Shown in pieces: positions 8,860-17,718 of a stretch of DNA of 64,000 bases (its first letter is position 1; each line of letters starts with the position of its first letter). The position numbers and the translations under genes are program-made. The DNA is taken from assembly GCA_039178835.1 (NCBI GenBank), contig JBCDFA010000004.1:1-64000 (forward strand). Direction: 5' to 3'. Source of the DNA: AL-N1 sp039178835. Its GTDB lineage: Bacteria > Chloroflexota > Chloroflexia > Chloroflexales > Roseiflexaceae. The notes under the pieces were generated by a model that was not told the DNA's origin, made no database searches, and saw only the letters and a list, made by a program, of their open reading frames with translations.

Positions 8860-9157
8860 AGTATAACAAATATTTAGTCGTATAGTAGCAATGAAATATA
8901 AATATCTCTATATCTTTTAGTTAAATTATTTATTTAGTAAGGTTATGATTGTGTGTTCACTTGGTATACTACGTCATAATGAGACATGTTCTTATGTGTA
9001 GTTGTAGATGCTCGTAATACAAAATGGGGGTAGATTATGTTACAGAGGTTGCATATGCGGCAACGTAGCACATATGTAACTATATGGGATTACGGATGTT
9101 ATAGCCAAGGATATATTCTGCGCTTTCAGAGGCCCAGAGTATGAGATGCACTACTCG
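8860..9157. other. AT-rich intergenic region
   Basis: About 300 bp with no supported gene. It holds the upstream region of the small exported protein and the 3' end of the glycosyltransferase-like gene. I see no convincing terminator or RNA. Confidence 0.5.
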
Positions 9158-10639
9158 TTACGTATCTTCTTGTCTACGGTAGTAGACGTTACAACAATGC
9201 CATGTGTTATCTAATACATAGGCAGCATCTATGGCCTGAAGCATTTCGTCAGTCCAACGTTCGTGGATGACATATTCTGAAATATTCTCAATAACGATGA
9301 AATCGAAAGCTTGCATTTCGATATCTTGAACTACCCGTGCTTGATCCCAATGTCCGTGTCGAGCCATTTGTGAAAAATCGAAGGGCTCAAAGAGGATTGG
9401 ATAACCCTGTTGAGCAAAAAGACCCATCTCAACATCCGTGAGCACATTGCCCTCTGCGGCTTGAATTTCATCTTTCATCAAGCGCCATTCCTCAGTTTTT
9501 ATTATCTGCTCATTGCGCGGTATCCAGTGTAGAGATGTTGTTTGGAAGCTAAATATCCCCACCTGTACAATTAGTGCAGCAAACAACAGCTGTGCTTGCC
9601 ATACAGACCATTGTCCTCGCAATACTTGGTTGATGACTATACCTACCATGAGTGTGAGCGCAACATATAATTCGATCACGTAATTGAGATTTGCACCGGC
9701 TTTGGTCATGCCGAGAAGTGCAACGACACTACCGAGCATATATGCCAACACGAAGCGATTCGTGGGACCACGCCAGAAATAGAGTGCCATACATCCAAGC
9801 AGTACTGGACCTATATGGTAGATAGCATATGGCCATTTCTTGAACAGAAGCATAGGCCAGGGTTCTGGCGTCCCACCTGAGAGATAAATGGCGGCAACAT
9901 GAAACCAGAAGTTATTGTTGGTTAGATGGTTGATCATAAAGAAGAGCGTTAGTCCCAGCACACCAATGAGGCCTACAAAGAGCATAGCGCGGCGTAATGA
10001 GTAGTATGACAGGAATGCAAAACCTGCCAGCGGAGCACAGAAGACATAGGCCTGGCGTGTATAAGCTGCAGCAACGATAAGCAGAATGCTCAATAGCAAA
10101 CCAACAGAACGATCATGCCAATAGAGGAGTACAGCAAGTCCAGTCGTACTCAAAGCCAGTGCCATCGCATCAACCCGAAGCATAGAACTCCAATCGGTAA
10201 TAATGGGATTGGCAAGCAGCAACAGGGCACTTATGATGGCTGCATAACGATTACTGGTAAGTTTATAGGCAATGAAGTATATATTGATTGCCGTTATGAG
10301 GCCACACACAATTGAGAGGAGTCGGCCTATTGCATATGTAGAATTGTCTGCATTGATAACAGGAGCAAGTGATAAAAACAACAAAGGTGGATAATTGACG
10401 ATGCTATAGGGATATGTAGCGGGATATCGATAAATGTCTGGTAGGTTTTCGCCATTGTGCATACGCATAGCCCGATCAAGCAATGGCCCTTCGCCATAAT
10501 CAAGCTGGTATGGTACCTGTACACGTTGCCATCCTATCATTAGAAAGAGTATTGTACTTGCAAGTAACATAACCAGTAGTGTGAGATAGAAGTACTGTAG
10601 TGATTTGTTGAGCTTCAATCTGTGCATCAAAACGCTCAT
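9158..10639 (-). CDS. GT-C type multi-spanning membrane glycosyltransferase
   Basis: 493-residue integral membrane protein with around ten hydrophobic segments. The first external loop has 'LDYGEGPLLDRAMRMH', matching the acidic metal/donor site (D-x-x/E) of GT39/GT83-like enzymes that use polyprenyl-linked sugars, followed by 'YPYSIVNYPPL'. The C-terminal 110 residues are soluble. It would transfer sugars to lipid or protein outside the membrane; acceptor unknown. Monocistronic, with a weak SD. Confidence 0.72.
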   Translation of the reverse strand: MSVLMHRLKLNKSLQYFYLTLLVMLLASTILFLMIGWQRVQVPYQLDYGEGPLLDRAMRMHNGENLPDIYRYPATYPYSIVNYPPLLFLSLAPVINADNSTYAIGRLLSIVCGLITAINIYFIAYKLTSNRYAAIISALLLLANPIITDWSSMLRVDAMALALSTTGLAVLLYWHDRSVGLLLSILLIVAAAYTRQAYVFCAPLAGFAFLSYYSLRRAMLFVGLIGVLGLTLFFMINHLTNNNFWFHVAAIYLSGGTPEPWPMLLFKKWPYAIYHIGPVLLGCMALYFWRGPTNRFVLAYMLGSVVALLGMTKAGANLNYVIELYVALTLMVGIVINQVLRGQWSVWQAQLLFAALIVQVGIFSFQTTSLHWIPRNEQIIKTEEWRLMKDEIQAAEGNVLTDVEMGLFAQQGYPILFEPFDFSQMARHGHWDQARVVQDIEMQAFDFIVIENISEYVIHERWTDEMLQAIDAAYVLDNTWHCCNVYYRRQEDT

Positions 10640-10750
10640 ACTGTCCCGCTCGTTTCATCAAGAAGTAATTACGGGCTATAGTATATGCGATCTGGTCAAT
10701 ACGTTAGCGAAAATTTCTTAACATATTCTATTGTCTGTCAACTACCCTGT

Positions 10751-10792
10751 AAAAAGATGGCCACCATACACACCATTGTGCAGGTGACCATC
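10751..10792 (-). terminator. Rho-independent terminator (minus strand)
   Basis: Read on the minus strand: a 10-bp stem with one mismatch (10783-10792 with 10756-10765), then TTTTT (10755-10751). It lies about 50 bp after the stop of the glutaredoxin-AhpD fusion gene and fits that operon's end. Confidence 0.72.
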
Positions 10793-10843
10793 GTTGGGAT
10801 GCAGAATAATGCGTTTGTCTGCTGAAGTGAGCAACATTCATAA

Positions 10844-12481
10844 CTAGTATAGTGGGAAGCGTAGTACCTGTAGGTCTGTTGACAGATTGTGTTCAGCGAC
10901 AAATGCATCGACGACCGGATCTTGTGGTGGTGTCATAATAGCAGCAAAGCGTTGAATCATTGATGCAATTCCACAGACTACAAAGAGTTCCACGCATGTC
11001 TGAGCATCAAAATGCTCCATCACGGGTTGAACAAATCGTCGTGGTGTAATCAGTGGTGTTTGTGCTGAGAGGTACGCCAAACAGAGGGCGGCTCGTTCTG
11101 CCTCGCTGAAGAGGGCCACATGGACACCCCGCCCAGAAGCAACTGCAAAACTGTGTTGCAGGCGTTGGAGTGTACGAGGCCGATCCGCTGCGACATGATG
11201 AGCGATACAAGCTTCGGTATGTGCCAGCGTCACATGTCCTTTTTCAATATGTGCGACATAGGCAAGCAGATGCTTGAGTTCTGGGGTAATGCTGCTGTCC
11301 TCTTTCTGGCTCATCATCGCGCCGTACAAAGCGGCTTGTAGCGGACGCATCTGCGGTGGATACCCCGATAGCCACGACGGTATCAAGCCAAAGTGTGTTA
11401 TTGCATACGCCGTGAGATCGCCAACTTCAGCCGCATACTTGCCCATCATCTGTTCCATGGTAGGACCACCAGTCGGTAGTTCGTGGGACAGGTTGTCTGG
11501 GTTACGATCCTCATTGACCGCGTGCCGTCCAAAATCGAGATCCAGCCGCTCTTTGGCACGTGTAGCCCACCCGCCTTCGATATCCATCCCCATCAGATCA
11601 TTGAAGACATTGAGAAAGCCAAACGAAGCACTGATAAGAGCAATAGCCATAATCTGTTCATTAACATTTGCCGGTTGGTGCTCGGAGGTTTGCGCCAGAT
11701 GGCGCAATCGGTCAAGATAACCCTCAGGCACTGTATTGAGTGACGCCATTGCGGAGAGGTCTGCCAAGGAAACCCAATACTCATCAAAGGGGTTATCTTC
11801 GCTATGCTGGCCAATGCGTGCCAATCGTAACTGTTCAACCGCATCCATTGACTCATCACCAAGTGTAGCAACACTGTGCACCTGACAGTAGTTGCACCCA
11901 TGGGCATTGGAGGTGGTGTAAGCAACCGCACTGAGCAATTGAACATCCAGAATGTTCTTCCCCATGCCAATGGCTGCGGCATTCTGGCAATACACGAATC
12001 GTTTATAGGCTTCAGGCCAATGATGCAAATAGACAAAGGTGTGTGGCCAGAAACCGAAGAACTCCCGATACATATAGAGAATCGGCCATTGTTCTGAGTC
12101 TTCTGTGTGGGTACCATCACTGGGGGGAATGTGCTCGGTGAACTTGATATCCTCGGCACCACGTGCCAGTTCTTCATCGCTAAGTTCGGCAAATTCCGGC
12201 CTGGTATGAGGATCGACTGTGGTGGCAATATCACGGAGACGGCGAGTTTGCCATAGTGCACCCACATCATCAGCTCCGCCAAGAGGATAGTCTCCCATAA
12301 AGATTTGTGGAACGGTGACCTTGCCACTCAAGTAGACGGCGGCATCGGCATTGTGCTGGTCATCATCGGTATCGTGTTTGGTAAAAAAGGCCATGCCAGC
12401 GTCGCGCAAGGTTGCTTTGGCACGTTCACAATGGACACAATCCTTTTTCACAAAAGCCGTTATAAGTGGTCGGGTAGTCAT
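10844..12481 (-). CDS. Glutaredoxin-AhpD (carboxymuconolactone decarboxylase-like) fusion
   Basis: 545-residue fusion. Residues 1-85 form a glutaredoxin domain with redox motif 'CVHC' (Cys15/Cys18) and the 'TVPQIFMGD' cis-Pro loop. After a linker, one AhpD-like domain carries 'SNAHGCNYCQVHSV', with the CxxC and His of peroxidase/thiol-oxidoreductase AhpD proteins. A second copy near residues 350-450 keeps the helical framework but its active-site stretch reads 'HVTLAHTEACIAHH' and lacks the CxxC. Chemically it could pass electrons from glutathione or another thiol through the glutaredoxin domain to the AhpD site. It lies 26 bp downstream of a Fe-S protein gene, so the two are likely one operon. 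Confidence 0.8.
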   Translation of the reverse strand: MTTRPLITAFVKKDCVHCERAKATLRDAGMAFFTKHDTDDDQHNADAAVYLSGKVTVPQIFMGDYPLGGADDVGALWQTRRLRDIATTVDPHTRPEFAELSDEELARGAEDIKFTEHIPPSDGTHTEDSEQWPILYMYREFFGFWPHTFVYLHHWPEAYKRFVYCQNAAAIGMGKNILDVQLLSAVAYTTSNAHGCNYCQVHSVATLGDESMDAVEQLRLARIGQHSEDNPFDEYWVSLADLSAMASLNTVPEGYLDRLRHLAQTSEHQPANVNEQIMAIALISASFGFLNVFNDLMGMDIEGGWATRAKERLDLDFGRHAVNEDRNPDNLSHELPTGGPTMEQMMGKYAAEVGDLTAYAITHFGLIPSWLSGYPPQMRPLQAALYGAMMSQKEDSSITPELKHLLAYVAHIEKGHVTLAHTEACIAHHVAADRPRTLQRLQHSFAVASGRGVHVALFSEAERAALCLAYLSAQTPLITPRRFVQPVMEHFDAQTCVELFVVCGIASMIQRFAAIMTPPQDPVVDAFVAEHNLSTDLQVLRFPLY

Positions 12482-12507
12482 AAAATTGTCTCTTTTCTAT
12501 CTAGATA

Positions 12508-13575
12508 TTAGGCTGCTTTCTCCGCAGCTACAATGCTTGTCTCAGAAATAACAGCAGTATCCCCGATGCGAAACTGAGGAGCGTTCGGATTGCCTTTGAA
12601 TTTAGCCTTGACTTTGTCATAGCCCACCTGACTGAAGGGGCAGACAATGAGACATACGCCACAGCCATAATTGGCCGTAAAGTAGTTGCGACAGGTCGCA
12701 TGATCAATCGTTTGCATGCCACCATCGCCACGGGGCTCCGGCTGATCATAGATGGCACTAACCGGACACTTGCGAACACATTTCTTGCACATCGCACAGA
12801 AGTCGCGTACCCAGAGATGTTCGTTTTCCTTGCCCTGAGCTTCAAGTGTTGGGAGATTCGTGATGTTGGTGTAAATGACATTGATGCGTAATCGTGCACC
12901 ATCGCTGGGGGAGATGAGCAGGCCATGATACCCGATAACTCCAATGCCTGCGAGTTCGGCCAGGTGTGGGTAATCAGTAACGCCCCCAAGGGCGGTGCCA
13001 GGATAGGCCGCAAAACCGTGTTTGTGCAGGAAGCGCGCCATTTTATTCCCAATCAATCCTAAGCTCTTGTACCCATGCATAACTTCATGCATAGCCTCAA
13101 AGCTTGGTGCAGTCTCAAGTGGTTCTTTATCCATCTCCACTGTATAGACAATGGCATACTCATAAGGTACACCCTTATCCTGGAAGATAGCATTGCGTGG
13201 TACCTTCACATAGCCGATGTCTTTTACACCTGACTCACGAGCTAGAGATTCCATTTCAGTAATAAACTCAGGACTGGCCTCGCTCTGGGTCGGTTTATAT
13301 TTGTCTCCGTACATATGGGCAGCGCGGTTCATTGCTATCATGAGCGGTGCCATAGCTGGAAGGACTTTGAGCAGTTGTCGTGGTGTGAAGTTAAGTGAGG
13401 AAACTTGCTCTATAGGGAGATCAGTCCTAAACGTAGTACGCGGTTTGGACTCTGGGAGGGGCTTGATCAGTGTTTCAAAGTTCTCTAAGAGTTGGTCAAA
13501 TTTCTGTAGCTTGTCTTCCGTCGAGGGGTTTTTGCCTTCAAGCCGCATGACCTTGCGGAAAATTGTCTGTAACAT
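12508..13575 (-). CDS. Reductive-dehalogenase-like 4Fe-4S protein
   Basis: Fe-S oxidoreductase resembling the C-terminal part of reductive dehalogenases and epoxyqueuosine reductase. Two ferredoxin motifs: 'CAMCKKCVRKCP', and a second with 'CGVCLIVCPF' plus the upstream Cys of 'DHATCRNYF'. Before them is 'ARLRINVIYTNITNLP', the segment near the corrinoid pocket in these families. No Tat signal, so it is probably cytoplasmic and catabolic rather than respiratory. The frame opens at 13671, but AAGGAG at 13582-13587 is 6 bp from the ATG at 13575, giving 355 residues. First gene of the operon with the glutaredoxin-AhpD fusion, divergent from a TetR regulator. Cobamide dependence cannot be judged here. 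Confidence 0.75.
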   Translation of the reverse strand: MLQTIFRKVMRLEGKNPSTEDKLQKFDQLLENFETLIKPLPESKPRTTFRTDLPIEQVSSLNFTPRQLLKVLPAMAPLMIAMNRAAHMYGDKYKPTQSEASPEFITEMESLARESGVKDIGYVKVPRNAIFQDKGVPYEYAIVYTVEMDKEPLETAPSFEAMHEVMHGYKSLGLIGNKMARFLHKHGFAAYPGTALGGVTDYPHLAELAGIGVIGYHGLLISPSDGARLRINVIYTNITNLPTLEAQGKENEHLWVRDFCAMCKKCVRKCPVSAIYDQPEPRGDGGMQTIDHATCRNYFTANYGCGVCLIVCPFSQVGYDKVKAKFKGNPNAPQFRIGDTAVISETSIVAAEKAA

Positions 13576-13657
13576 ATAAGTCTCCTTATTGCTAGGATAA
13601 ATCTTGAATTCATCCATGGGAGAGGTCTTTGCAGTAATGGCTAAAAATTTTTTGATA

Positions 13658-13714
13658 GTTATTACTTGCAAACAATAACATGGAAAGTACTTACTGTCAA
13701 TAGTGTGGTATACT
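13658..13714. promoter_or_regulatory. Divergent promoter/operator region
   Basis: Between the Fe-S gene (minus) and TetR (plus). GTTATT (13658-13663) and AATAAC (13674-13679) form an inverted repeat around ACTTGCAAAC; AAGTACTT (13685-13692) is a perfect palindrome; TATACT at 13709-13714 is a -10-like hexamer for the TetR gene. ACTTGCA also occurs in the candidate operators of the paralogous TetR at 1874. Confidence 0.45.
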
Positions 13715-13794
13715 AGATACAGATATCTATATGCACAAAGTATGCGTGCCGTTTTGTGGTTTTGTTAAAGCTGATAACTAAGGAGTTAGCGACT

Positions 13795-14373
13795 ATGCCT
13801 GCCCCCCTGAAAGAAGAACCGATCCTCGAAGCAACTCTCAGAGTCATGACTGAGCGAGGCTATGTGGGAGCGACGACCAAACTGATCGCTGAAGAGGCTG
13901 ATATTGGCGAGATTACGCTGTTTCGCAAGTTTGGGACCAAGGATAATCTTATTCTTGAGGCCATGAAACGGGAGGCTGCCAAACTCAAAGAAGATGTTAT
14001 CTACTATACCGGTGATCTCAAGGCCGATATAACACGATTTGCCTACGCGTACAATGCGCTCCAGCAATCTCGCCTAAAACTAATGCTGACATTTGCCATT
14101 GAAGTGATGCGACATCCTGAATTGGGTGGAGTCATCGAACTGCCCTATCAGGTCATGCAAGCTATGTGTCAGGTAATAGAGCGCTACCAGGACGAAGGCC
14201 AACTCAAACGAGAAGAACCATTTCAGCAGCTTACATCGTTGCTCGGACCAATTCTTATGTTCAATATTTTGAAAACGGTCAAATTTCAGGAAATGACTCA
14301 GGGCGTTGATGTCGAAGCACAAGTGGAGCGCTTTCTGAATGGATGTATGCTGGTCGATACACATAAGACGTAA
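13795..14373 (+). CDS. TetR/AcrR family transcriptional regulator (paralogue of the 1874 gene)
   Basis: TetR HTH with 'GATTKLIAEEADIGEITLF' and 'RKFGTKDNLI', then a helical ligand domain. An upstream GTG at 13756 is in frame, but AGGAG at 13781-13785 lies 9 bp from ATG 13795, giving 192 residues. It shares the HTH and the 'YYTGDL' stretch with the regulator at 1874, so the two arose by duplication. It is divergent from the reductive-dehalogenase-like operon and is the obvious candidate regulator for it. Confidence 0.88.
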   Translation: MPAPLKEEPILEATLRVMTERGYVGATTKLIAEEADIGEITLFRKFGTKDNLILEAMKREAAKLKEDVIYYTGDLKADITRFAYAYNALQQSRLKLMLTFAIEVMRHPELGGVIELPYQVMQAMCQVIERYQDEGQLKREEPFQQLTSLLGPILMFNILKTVKFQEMTQGVDVEAQVERFLNGCMLVDTHKT

Positions 14374-14512
14374 TCGATACAAGCATTTCTGAGTAGCTGG
14401 CAAACCTGTTTGCGATGGATACCGCAATAGACCTATCGCGATGCTGCTCACACATATGAGACTTCTGCTGTCGAATTGAGAGATGTACGTGGTTTTTGCA
14501 AGCTCAAGAGTC

Positions 14513-14541
14513 TTGACAGCAGCACGTCACTCTTTTACTAT
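14513..14541 (+). promoter_or_regulatory. Promoter of the MarR-GNAT gene
   Basis: Perfect -35 TTGACA (14513-14518), 17-bp spacer, and -10 TACTAT (14536-14541). It lies 34 bp upstream of the first ATG. Confidence 0.65.
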
Positions 14542-14561
14542 TTATGTAACCACTTACGTAA
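14542..14561 (+). promoter_or_regulatory. Candidate MarR operator
   Basis: Palindrome TTATGTAA-CCAC-TTACGTAA with one mismatched pair, immediately after the -10 box and over the expected transcription start. Size and placement fit autorepression by the MarR domain of the downstream protein. Confidence 0.58.
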
Positions 14562-14574
14562 TAAATGACATAAA

Positions 14575-15534
14575 ATGCAGGTATGGCTCATGAACTTTTA
14601 TGATCAAGCTGGAAAAATGGTTATTGGTAGTCGTTTACGTCGTCTCAATGACATGTTTACCGAGAGTGCCAAGCATATTTATGCATTGTATGACGTCCCG
14701 CTTGACCCCAAATGGTTTCCCGTTTTTTATGTGCTCTCACAGCAAGAGTCTTTATCCATCACCGAGATTGCACAACGTATTGGCCACTCACATCCGTCAG
14801 TAAGTCAGATCGTAAAAGAAATGACTAAACATGGTATCACGTCCACTGCAAAACATACCGCTGATGCACGCGTGAATGTCGTGCGGCTGACCGACACCGG
14901 GAAGCAACTTGTTCCCCGTATCGAGAAGCAGTATGGTGATGTCACGGATGCAGTCGAAGAGCTGTTGTCTCACACACAGCACAACCTGTGGAAAGCTATC
15001 GAGGAGGTGGAGTTCCTTCTGAAAGAACAGGATCTCTTCTCACGTGTCCAGGCACAGTACAAGCGACGGGAAAGCCAGGATGTTTCGATTATCAACTATA
15101 CCTCCGAGTTTCATGCCGCGTTCAAGCGGTTGAATTGTGAATGGATTGAAACATACTTTACGCTTGAAGAACAGGATCTCTTTTACCTCGACCATCCGAC
15201 AGAGAAGATCCTCGCGCCGGGTGGGCATATCTTTATGGCACGGTACCAAGGCGAAATGGTTGGCACAGGTGCGTTGGTGAATGTGGACAACGAGACGTAT
15301 GAGTTGGCCAAAATGGCTGTTACTGAGCGCGCTCGTGGCAAACACATCGGGTTGTTGCTTGGCCAATCGCTTATTGCCAAGGCACGTGAGCTTGGTGCAA
15401 AGCGACTCCTCATCCAAAGCAACACTGCGCTGGAGGCTGCCATCAATCTCTACTATAAGCTTGGTTTTCAGCGTATCGTTGGCAAACCTTCGCCATACGA
15501 GAAATGTAATATCCAGCTAGAACTTTGGTTGTGA
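14575..15534 (+). CDS. MarR-GNAT fusion protein
   Basis: 319 residues. The N-terminal half is a MarR winged helix ('SITEIAQRIGHSHPSVSQIV', then 'RVNVVRLTDTGKQLVPRIE'). The C-terminal half is a GNAT acetyltransferase with 'LAKMAVTERARGKHIGLLLG' (acetyl-CoA pyrophosphate loop) and 'ALEAAINLYYKLGFQ'. Such fusions pair DNA binding with acetylation, but the acceptor is not visible. ATG 14575 or 14590 are both possible; GCAGG at 14577 slightly favours 14590. Its own promoter and a likely operator lie directly upstream. Confidence 0.85.
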   Translation: MQVWLMNFYDQAGKMVIGSRLRRLNDMFTESAKHIYALYDVPLDPKWFPVFYVLSQQESLSITEIAQRIGHSHPSVSQIVKEMTKHGITSTAKHTADARVNVVRLTDTGKQLVPRIEKQYGDVTDAVEELLSHTQHNLWKAIEEVEFLLKEQDLFSRVQAQYKRRESQDVSIINYTSEFHAAFKRLNCEWIETYFTLEEQDLFYLDHPTEKILAPGGHIFMARYQGEMVGTGALVNVDNETYELAKMAVTERARGKHIGLLLGQSLIAKARELGAKRLLIQSNTALEAAINLYYKLGFQRIVGKPSPYEKCNIQLELWL

Positions 15535-15550
15535 TGGGATGTAAACGAAA

Positions 15551-16921
15551 TCATGCCTGTGCATTGGCGTGCTGCACCGCGGTTCGCTCACTATCGACAT
15601 CGTAGTCGTGATCGGGCAGAATGGTTTCGACATTGCGGATTGCAGGAATAAGGTACCCCACGAGGCCGATCATGACGCCGAGCACACCCATGAGCAGCAT
15701 GATAACGGCCATGCCGGCCCCTACCCCTGTGCCAACGATACCGTCAAAGATCGGTGCCAGGAGCCCTTCTGGTCGCATGGCTGGTTCAAACACATAATCG
15801 GCAAGAGGACCTGCTGCCAATTGTGCGATGGGTACGGATAGCGCTGCTATCATACGCCGTGCTGCAAAGACGCGCCCTTGTATGGCTGGGGCGACTTTGA
15901 TCTGCCAGATCGCCTGACTTGATCCCGTTATGATTGGGCTGATGGCAAAACCAAGAAAGAGTGCCATGGCCCAGACTATGGGTGAATTCCCGATCCCCAG
16001 CATTCCTGGCATAAACAAACTGCTCACTATGCATCCAAGAAGCACACCATGGATACGAGACTTTGGACCACCCCAGATGCTCATAAGTATGCCTCCAACA
16101 ACGGCACCAAGCCCTGCTGATGAAGACACCACACCCAGAATCTGAACATTGTCGCCGGTACGTGCCAGAACCATGGGAGTGAGTAGGATACCTGAAAGGC
16201 TAGCGACGAGATTCATACCTAGGAAAATAAGGAGTAGTCCCAATAGACTTGGATGACGCATAACAAAGCGAAGTCCATAGACGGAGTCGCGCCAGAATGA
16301 ATCAGGTGCATCTTCCTTCTCTGGTATATGTTGTATACGTGGTATATACACAATGCTTAATGTCAGCAATGCAAAAAGAAATGTGGCGATGTCGATGAGC
16401 ATAATACCCTGAATACCTACAAACCCAAGCAATGTCGCGGCGAGTAGCGGGGCGATTGCTACCGATGCGCCTTCTGCGAGAGAGACCATGCCGTTAGCAC
16501 GGCCATACTGCTCCTTGTTCACCATCGTGCTGATCGCTGCGGCATAGGCAGGCCACTGAAATGCCTGTGCTGTGCCTGCAAGCAAGCCTGCCACACCCAA
16601 ATGCCAGATCGCAAGCTGTTCAGTGGCGTAGAGGAACACTAGCAACAGCGTTGACAAGCCTGCCATGAGATCACTCAACAGCATAACGGTCTTTCGACTC
16701 CAGCGATCAGCGAGAGACCCGGCAAAAGGGCTGACTAACACCATGGGTGCATAGGTGCAAGCGGCTATTATCCCGAGTGCTGTAGCGCTCCCAGATACCT
16801 GCCACACCCATATCGCGACTGCAAACTGGGTGAGTTGTGTTCCCAGAAGCGAAATAAGTTGCCCAAAGCAAATGAGTGCGAGAGCGGGCATGCCAGCGAC
16901 ACGCTTCGAGTGTGATTGCAT
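15551..16921 (-). CDS. MFS drug exporter
   Basis: Major facilitator with about 12 hydrophobic segments and the motif A loop 'GSLADRWSRKTVM' between TM2 and TM3. It resembles macrolide-efflux type MFS proteins, so export of a hydrophobic compound is likely. The open frame starts at 16981, but AAGAGG just upstream of ATG 16921 makes that the better start, giving 456 residues. It is divergent from an ArsR-type regulator with AATAA-type inverted repeats between them. Confidence 0.85.
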   Translation of the reverse strand: MQSHSKRVAGMPALALICFGQLISLLGTQLTQFAVAIWVWQVSGSATALGIIAACTYAPMVLVSPFAGSLADRWSRKTVMLLSDLMAGLSTLLLVFLYATEQLAIWHLGVAGLLAGTAQAFQWPAYAAAISTMVNKEQYGRANGMVSLAEGASVAIAPLLAATLLGFVGIQGIMLIDIATFLFALLTLSIVYIPRIQHIPEKEDAPDSFWRDSVYGLRFVMRHPSLLGLLLIFLGMNLVASLSGILLTPMVLARTGDNVQILGVVSSSAGLGAVVGGILMSIWGGPKSRIHGVLLGCIVSSLFMPGMLGIGNSPIVWAMALFLGFAISPIITGSSQAIWQIKVAPAIQGRVFAARRMIAALSVPIAQLAAGPLADYVFEPAMRPEGLLAPIFDGIVGTGVGAGMAVIMLLMGVLGVMIGLVGYLIPAIRNVETILPDHDYDVDSERTAVQHANAQA

Positions 16922-16933
16922 ACGCTTCCTCTT

Positions 16934-17019
16934 AATAAACCGTTTAACTTGAATAAACCGATTATTTGGATCGTACCACATAGTTGGTTTGTTGACAAAT
17001 TACACTTTGGGGGAAGTGT
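16934..17019. promoter_or_regulatory. Divergent ArsR/MFS control region
   Basis: Direct repeat AATAAACCG at 16934-16942 and 16952-16960. The second copy is the left half of AATAA-ACCGA-TTATT (16952-16966), the pattern of ArsR/SmtB-type operators. ACACTT (17002-17007) and AAGTGT (17014-17019) form another inverted repeat, just after a TTGACA hexamer (16992-16997). Confidence 0.5.
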
Positions 17020-17074
17020 GGTACTCTGGAGTCTCACACACAAACAGATGTCTCAACACCAGAGGTTATGTTTT

Positions 17075-17644
17075 ATGACCGTTGATTATGAAATGGCAGA
17101 TGTGCTAGAACTTACAACACCCGAACAACTCAAGGCCCTTGGTGACCCATTACGGCAGAAGATTCTGCTACTCCTGCTTGAACGGGCAGCCACAACCAAT
17201 CAGCTTGCCAAAGCGCTGGAAAGCCCTACCAGCACCATCGCGCATCATCTGAATGTGCTTCACGACGCAGGGTTGATAACGATTGTGCGTACACGGCAGG
17301 TTCGCGCCATCACCGAACGATACTACGGGCGGGTAGCGCGGACCTTCTTTGGCGTCTCAAGTGGTGCAGAAGATAGACAAACCTTGGCACGGCAGCTTTT
17401 GCTGCATATGCTTGAGGAGTTGCCTCATATGCAGGACGATGATGATTTGAATGCAGTCTTTATCATGCGTCTTACCAAAGCACACGCACGTGAATTTGTC
17501 CAATACATAGAAAACCAATTTCCCGACAAGGCGTCTGCGCCGCAGGCTGCTGGGGAGGAACGCTACAATCTGGTGTCTGTCATGTATCGATCCGATGCAC
17601 CACAGTTCCCCTCTGATGAGGAAGAGCCAGCTCAACCAGAGTAA
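17075..17644 (+). CDS. ArsR family regulator
   Basis: Winged-helix repressor: 'LKALGDPLRQKILLLLLERA', 'TNQLAKALESPTSTIAHHL' as recognition helix, 'NVLHDAGLITIV' as wing. No obvious metal-binding cysteines, so ligand rather than metal sensing is likely. The frame is open from 16916, but that part runs through the divergent promoter. AGAGG at 17061-17065 supports ATG 17075, giving 189 residues, with a longer than usual C-terminal domain. Probably represses the divergent MFS exporter gene. Confidence 0.82.
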   Translation: MTVDYEMADVLELTTPEQLKALGDPLRQKILLLLLERAATTNQLAKALESPTSTIAHHLNVLHDAGLITIVRTRQVRAITERYYGRVARTFFGVSSGAEDRQTLARQLLLHMLEELPHMQDDDDLNAVFIMRLTKAHAREFVQYIENQFPDKASAPQAAGEERYNLVSVMYRSDAPQFPSDEEEPAQPE

Positions 17645-17718
17645 ATGTAAACTTGATCTGATGATGGCTACATGTTTTCAGGAGAGCCCAGGGGTAAGAG
17701 AAAATAAGCACCGTCTTT

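Noticed and set aside
11593..12327. 244-residue minus-strand ORF overlapping the glutaredoxin-AhpD fusion
   Set aside because: It is an alternative frame of the fusion gene; composition is irregular and no family is seen.
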